This document shows, one piece after another, positions 60,114 through 64,000 of a DNA stretch of 64,000 nucleotides. A model generated the notes under the pieces. The model was not told the DNA's origin. It saw only the letters and a program-made list of their open reading frames with translations, and searched no databases. Made by a program: the position numbers and the translations under genes. The stretch spans positions 34,503 through 98,502 of the forward strand of contig AQSC01000060.1 of NCBI GenBank assembly GCA_000402775.1, written 5' to 3'. This DNA comes from Euryarchaeota archaeon SCGC AAA252-I15 (GTDB lineage: Archaea; Altiarchaeota; Altiarchaeia; IMC4; SCGC-AAA252-I15). Each line of letters starts with the position of its first letter. Positions within the stretch are counted from its first letter, which is position 1.

Positions 60114-60824
60114 CTATTCCTGTTCTTTAAGCGTTTGATACCGCTCTTGGATTCGCACTGGACAGGTGTCGTCCATAACACGAGCCACTGCATCCACCCT
60201 CTTCCAGTACTCTTGTGCTATCCCGGGTATTGGTACTTGACTCAAGGTTTGTGTTATCTGCCATTCGTTCACTTGTCTTGCATAATCGACGAAATATAGT
60301 AATTTCTCTTTTGACAATGGAATCGAAAGATGAGGGCCATCACCCTCTTGTTGCGCGTCGAATTGGGATGCAATATCCTTGAGATGGGGGACCCAATCTT
60401 GCGGGGGCGGCGAAATAGGAATTCCCATGTGTGCTTGAATCGTATCTAGCCCAGCCGTTGCCTCAGTACCTTCCGCAAACTTCCTGAAAAAGGCGGCATA
60501 CTCCGCAGAGGGTATAGGTTCTAAGGGGTTGAAATCGGTTTCACTGCCCCCCGGACGATGCGCGACCATAATCTTGTTCGTCCTAGTGGCCTGATCTTGA
60601 AGCCCGGCGATCTTCGAGTCTACGTCATCCGGAAGCCGAAGACTTTTTCGGGCAAGACCACAACCCCGCCGTCGAAGCCCTTCTTCAAATAAAAAGTAAG
60701 ACCACTTGTCCCCGTCGAAACCCTCAATGTCGCCTACACCAAGCTTGTCGACTTCAGCATCTAAAAAGATGTCCAAGGCAGTAATGAACGAGCCGTAAGG
60801 TTGAAAATGAGATTCCTTCTCCAT
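60114..60824 (-). CDS. Unrecognised protein, short paralogue of the gene at 60855
   Basis: The 236-residue protein aligns with the first 215 residues of the larger gene just upstream. Shared landmarks are F-Q-P-(H/Y)-x-x-F at the start, ARKSLRLPDDVDS against VRSSLRLPAQVES, FFRKFAEGTEATAG against FFRGFASALEAASG, SPPPQDWVPHLKDIA against TPPPADWAPFFQELA, and VNEWQIT followed by YWKRVDAVARVMDD. Apparently helical and acidic, with no signal peptide. No known family is recognised. Thirty bases separate the two genes. Confidence 0.65.
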   Translation of the reverse strand: MEKESHFQPYGSFITALDIFLDAEVDKLGVGDIEGFDGDKWSYFLFEEGLRRRGCGLARKSLRLPDDVDSKIAGLQDQATRTNKIMVAHRPGGSETDFNPLEPIPSAEYAAFFRKFAEGTEATAGLDTIQAHMGIPISPPPQDWVPHLKDIASQFDAQQEGDGPHLSIPLSKEKLLYFVDYARQVNEWQITQTLSQVPIPGIAQEYWKRVDAVARVMDDTCPVRIQERYQTLKEQE

Positions 60825-60854
60825 AGAATAATTTAGAATAGTAAAAGTAATAAA

Positions 60855-62804
60855 TCAGGGTTGTGTGGGGGTGAGAAGCCCAAGGTCATAGAGTATTTCC
60901 GCGTCGTATGCGCTTTTATCCTTTAAGGCTTCAACCACATGCGCCCCCCAGGTTCCGCCTTCCGCTTCCTCACCAAGGCAGAAAGTGCAGAATGTATCGA
61001 GTCCAGCCCGCTTAGCCGACCAGAGAGTACGGCCCACCTGCCCCCAACTTCCGGAAGCGACCTGCTCGTCGAGTGAACTTCGAACCTCACCTTCCCGCCC
61101 GGCAAGATACTTGCCCACATCCAATCCGGCCTGAGTAAGCTGGGCGAGCTCGAAAAGATCTAGGTACCCTAGTTTATACGGGGGCTCTGGAGGCCTCTTT
61201 CCATCCCGTATCATTTCCAGATTATCCCTTGTTTGTGCTCCTTCTTGATCATGGGCTGCTAACTCTGCAGGGGGGGTGAACTCATCAATGAGAGAGCCAT
61301 CATCCATCTGTTCTTTCTGAAGCCGTAGGGTTTCTTCCGCAATCTTCTGAGCCTGTTGTCTTAATCCTCTTATAAAATCCGCCATCCCAGCAGGCATGTC
61401 CCCGTCTTTTACCGGCCCCCTTGGCTTTGGGTTGACTCGCTCCTCCCATTTCTCGTCCATCTTAGCTTGAAGGAATTTTTTCAGTCTATCATCCATCCAG
61501 CCGGCTGCCGAAAAATCCTTGATATCACCGGGAAGGTTTGCGTTAATGCTCCACAAGCCGTGGTCGAATGATGCAAGCAACCGTTCAGTAATCAATCCTT
61601 TAAGCCCACCTCCTACAGTCTGGCCTTCCCCTCCGGGAAGTACCCCCTCATTAAGAAGAGGATCAACTTCATTCCCGAAGGGTATTCCCGCCTGATTCAT
61701 TTCCCCTACGAGCCCCAGGCAACGACCCCACCAACCAAGATGGCCTTTCGTTATCATGTCCCCTCCCTTCTCCAAGAGGAATCTCCTGCAAAAACCTCCA
61801 TATCGCCCATCAGCCTGCTCAGATGTTAGAAACCCAAGCTTTACCATCCGGCGCATGTCCGAGGACGCAAGCTCATCCCCCCCATTCAATTTCTCGTCGA
61901 GCTCGGTCCTAAACAAGATGATTGCGGCCGGCGAAACCTCGTTCCAGGGGCTTACTATGCCCTCAGCTTCGGCTTTTTCGGCTGCCTCAACCCACTTCGG
62001 ATCCGGCGGCGGGGGCTCTGTAAGTTGTGGGGCTTTCGTCCCGGGAGCGCTCAACTCATCTTCTCCGACGGGGGGTCCTCCAAGCTCGCCCACATCACTT
62101 TCACCACCTAATCCTTCGGAAACACTCTCCAGTGCCATCCCTTCCACTAAATCCTGCATAGAGTCTTCAAGAACGCGGTGTACGGTCTCCACCCGCCTCC
62201 AGTAGGTTTCGACTGCTTGAGAGGTGAAGTTTTGAGTCAAAAGTTTTGTTATCTGCCACTCGTTCACGGATCCCGCGAAAGATAAAAATGCACCAAAATT
62301 TCCCATTGAGTGAGCCCACTGGAAGTGGCCGCTTGATTCGACTTGATTGGCAAGCTCCTGAAAGAATGGAGCCCAATCGGCAGGCGGCGGAGTGAAAGGG
62401 TGACCGAATCGCCCCTGAATCTTTTCATGGCCGGAAGCAGCCTCCAGTGCACTTGCGAATCCCCTGAAAAAATCCCTGAAGACTTCGGAAGGAACCTCCT
62501 CGGAATCCTTAAGACCATCAGTCTGATTAAAAGGATCAATCACCGCCCTAATATGCGTAAGACGCAAGTCCTGCTCGTCCAACTCTTCAAGCTGCGACTC
62601 AACTTGTGCGGGAAGCCGAAGACTCGACCTTACGACCCCCCTGCCCGTTCGAGTAAGCGATAATAGGAAAGGGAGCAAGGGTACAGACCCACTCCCCATG
62701 CGATTAAAGTCTTCCTCACCCATCCCAGACACAACCGCCCGCAAAGCCCCGTGCAAGGAATCCACAAACTCATCGTGCGGCTGAAACGGAAACTCCTTGT
62801 GCAT
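60855..62804 (-). CDS. Unrecognised 649-residue protein, long paralogue of the gene at 60114
   Basis: The first 220 residues are shared with the short paralogue downstream. A proline-rich acidic linker follows (about 225-270), then an additional helical region (270-649) not present in the short copy, with WGRCLGLVGEMNQAG and WGQVGRTLWSAKRAG as internally similar Trp-Gly segments spaced far apart. No catalytic motif, signal peptide or membrane helix is visible. It may be a scaffold. Its start ATG at 62804 lies 43 bases from the end of the sirtuin-like gene. Confidence 0.65.
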   Translation of the reverse strand: MHKEFPFQPHDEFVDSLHGALRAVVSGMGEEDFNRMGSGSVPLLPFLLSLTRTGRGVVRSSLRLPAQVESQLEELDEQDLRLTHIRAVIDPFNQTDGLKDSEEVPSEVFRDFFRGFASALEAASGHEKIQGRFGHPFTPPPADWAPFFQELANQVESSGHFQWAHSMGNFGAFLSFAGSVNEWQITKLLTQNFTSQAVETYWRRVETVHRVLEDSMQDLVEGMALESVSEGLGGESDVGELGGPPVGEDELSAPGTKAPQLTEPPPPDPKWVEAAEKAEAEGIVSPWNEVSPAAIILFRTELDEKLNGGDELASSDMRRMVKLGFLTSEQADGRYGGFCRRFLLEKGGDMITKGHLGWWGRCLGLVGEMNQAGIPFGNEVDPLLNEGVLPGGEGQTVGGGLKGLITERLLASFDHGLWSINANLPGDIKDFSAAGWMDDRLKKFLQAKMDEKWEERVNPKPRGPVKDGDMPAGMADFIRGLRQQAQKIAEETLRLQKEQMDDGSLIDEFTPPAELAAHDQEGAQTRDNLEMIRDGKRPPEPPYKLGYLDLFELAQLTQAGLDVGKYLAGREGEVRSSLDEQVASGSWGQVGRTLWSAKRAGLDTFCTFCLGEEAEGGTWGAHVVEALKDKSAYDAEILYDLGLLTPTQP

Positions 62805-62847
62805 AACATGAAATTATAGAACTTGAATTAAGAAAAATCACATTTAT

Positions 62848-63829
62848 TTAATCGCCCGAACCATTGGATAAGACAGCCTGCTTGCCTGATTGGAGAAACC
62901 GTAGTTCCTCTGCAAGTTCAGGAAGCATTTTTTGTGCGTCTCCTTTAGCCTTTCCCTGCACCAGGAAATCTTCGTCTCCCAGGTATTCTGGTTTTGCGGG
63001 ATTTATTGCAATGATCTTTCCGTCCGGATTTGCTTTCTTGTAGCTTGCGAGAAGGCCCACGTCATCGTGGCTGTAGCCGACTGTGACTATGGCATCCACA
63101 TCCCGGAAGTGGTCTTCGGTTACGTTTTTCCTAAGCCAATCGAGTGTTTGGGGATTGCTCGTGTTTATTGGATTAATCCCAGACCTCTGGTGTAACAGGT
63201 CTATGTTGTCTGTGAATACTGGACATTGGAGTGCCCGAGACATTTCTTTAATCGCATGGTGAGCGGGTGAAGGCTTTCCAACAGCCATCTGGTAGATGAA
63301 ACGTTCCTTAATTTTTTCTGCTGCAGCATTAGGATCATTAAGAATCAGTCTAGTGAAATCGTCAACTGCTTGATTATTATCTATTCCAAGCTCACTGTTT
63401 AATCTTTCTTGATCAGGTACTGATTCACGAGATATCCCCGCCCCTGTTAGGAACACAACATTCTTCCTCTGTAAAAAATCGAGTAAACCTTGCTCATTCA
63501 TCTCATCTGGATTACTTTTGTTAGTATCGAATTTCCTAGGCTCGGCTAGATTATGCCCTTCAGCCCGCCCCAACTTCTCGAATTCCACTTCCGGATGAGA
63601 TGTTTGATAGTATACGTATTCATGGCCATCGCTACCGTAGTATTTTCCAGTGAATTTATCCCTGTCCCATCCTTTAAGTTCTTTTGGGGGGTGGCCGCGG
63701 TATGAAAGCCGGATTATGGCTGTCTCATCGTCGAACCGGAGTTTACCAGGTACAACGTCTTTCGGATAAGGGCCTGCTTTGGGAACTCCTCCATCATCCT
63801 CTATGACACCCGTATAGCTGAATAAATAT
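62848..63829 (-). pseudogene. Sirtuin-like protein, 5' end removed by an IS200/IS605-type insertion
   Basis: The frame stays open on the minus strand from 62848 to the hairpin at 63830 and has no ATG, GTG or TTG before 63588. The NAD-binding fold of Sir2 is clear: FLTGAGIS, PSPAHHAI, TDNIDLLHQRSG, DAIVTVGYSHDDV and IIAINPA. The catalytic ExHG histidine and the four-cysteine zinc module are missing; the corresponding stretch reads INTSNPQ. About 80 residues upstream of the internal GTG look like real coding sequence (RLSYRGHPPKELKGWD). A shortened protein from GTG 63588 (246 residues) remains possible. Confidence 0.7.
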
Positions 63830-63849
63830 CCGCGGCCTGAAGGCCGCGG
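63830..63849. repeat. Perfect inverted repeat, probable IS right-end hairpin
   Basis: CCGCGGCCT-GA-AGGCCGCGG is a nine-base perfect stem with a two-base centre (or an eight-base stem with a TGAA loop). It lies 13 bases after the tnpA stop. TnpA of IS200/IS605 elements recognises such subterminal hairpins as single strands. Confidence 0.75.
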
Positions 63850-63862
63850 TATTTTATGTTAG

Positions 63863-64000
63863 TTAGGCGTATTGGATTATTCGGGTTTGTCTTGAATCCA
63901 AATCCTCTATTTCGCGGCTGGTTTTGTGCCAGCCGTGTTGGCTGCATTCGATGTAGTGTTTGACTGCCTTGTCGGTGGTGCTGCCGACGCTGCGAAAGAA
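63863..64000 (-). CDS. tnpA: IS200/IS605-type TnpA transposase, C-terminal 45 residues
   Basis: The frame is open to the window edge and its start lies beyond it. The visible tail begins FFRSVGSTTDKAVKHYIECS, which matches the C-terminal helix of Y1 transposases (S-V-G-x-x-T-x-x-x-V-x-x-Y-I-E), including the catalytic tyrosine position. A 24-residue charged tail follows. The enzyme cuts and joins single-stranded element ends. Confidence 0.75.
   Translation of the reverse strand, partial: FFRSVGSTTDKAVKHYIECSQHGWHKTSREIEDLDSRQTRIIQYA

Larger units (their letters stand above)
63821..64000 (-). mobile_element. IS200/IS605-family element, right end, partial
   Basis: The end of a Y1-type transposase gene is followed directly by a perfect hairpin, the arrangement of an IS200/IS605 right end. 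The exact end of the element within 63821-63830 cannot be fixed because these elements leave no target duplication. The rest lies beyond the window. Confidence 0.7.

Noticed and set aside
1..64000. CRISPR array or prophage
   Set aside because: No regularly spaced direct repeats and no phage structural, integrase or terminase genes were seen.

Overview
The window is a gene-dense stretch of an archaeal chromosome. No stretch above about 300 bases lacks a gene, and I found no tRNA, rRNA or CRISPR array. The archaeal assignment rests on many family-level markers: GHMP-type shikimate kinase, a separate GMP synthase ATPase subunit, prefoldin beta, KEOPS Pcc1, MptE, type 2 IPP isomerase beside geranylgeranyl diphosphate synthase, a beta-CASP nuclease, ribose-1,5-bisphosphate isomerase, a Ser-His signal peptidase, pilin-like class III signal peptides, and TATA boxes about 25-30 bases before many start codons. 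Shikimate, tryptophan, tyrosine, arginine, PLP, pterin, CoA and riboflavin genes point to a largely self-sufficient, euryarchaeon-like organism. The lineage cannot be named from this alone.

Layout. 1-3.3 kb: three tandem paralogous helical-repeat proteins. 3.3-5.6 kb: R15P isomerase, CorA and a half-length Ca/Na exchanger. 5.6-12.2 kb: signal peptidase, aminotransferase, a 64-residue Fe-S protein, dUTPase-like protein, GuaAB, YjbQ, shikimate kinase, a frameshifted ketopantoate reductase and RibA. 12.2-17.0 kb: an overlapping operon of a Pat-like CoA-synthetase/GNAT protein, an HDAC-family deacetylase and RtcA. 17-24.5 kb: PHP phosphoesterase, TrpE, Pcc1, prefoldin, small unknown genes, MptE, KsgA, PdxS and a CBS protein. 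24.5-27.8 kb: calcium P-type ATPase and PdxT.

27.8-30.8 kb holds an unrecognised paralogous pair with the 24-codon remnant of another copy between them. 30.9-35.4 kb: a 2-hydroxyacid dehydrogenase, DUF447, acylphosphatase, a flavoprotein and a TPR-AAA ATPase. 35.5-39.8 kb: overlapping tyrA (with a PheRS-like FDX-ACB tail), a SLOG protein, a helical protein and a membrane glycosyltransferase-like protein. 39.8-46.1 kb: an AT-rich surface-glycan cluster with a Wzm/Wzt-type exporter. 46.1-50.9 kb: small proteins, a beta-CASP nuclease, a CPA2 antiporter and a lone asparagine-synthase ATPase domain.

50.9-58.1 kb is the most striking locus: two pilin-like proteins and a 1041-residue pilin-signal protein whose von Willebrand A domain carries a roughly 200-residue cysteine-rich insertion, divergent from a large membrane-anchored beta-propeller/TPR protein. 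This looks like a cell-surface apparatus. 58-60 kb: isoprenoid genes. 60-62.8 kb: a second unrecognised paralogous pair. 62.8-64 kb: a sirtuin-like gene without the catalytic histidine, cut at its 5' side by the right end of an IS200/IS605-type element that runs off the window.
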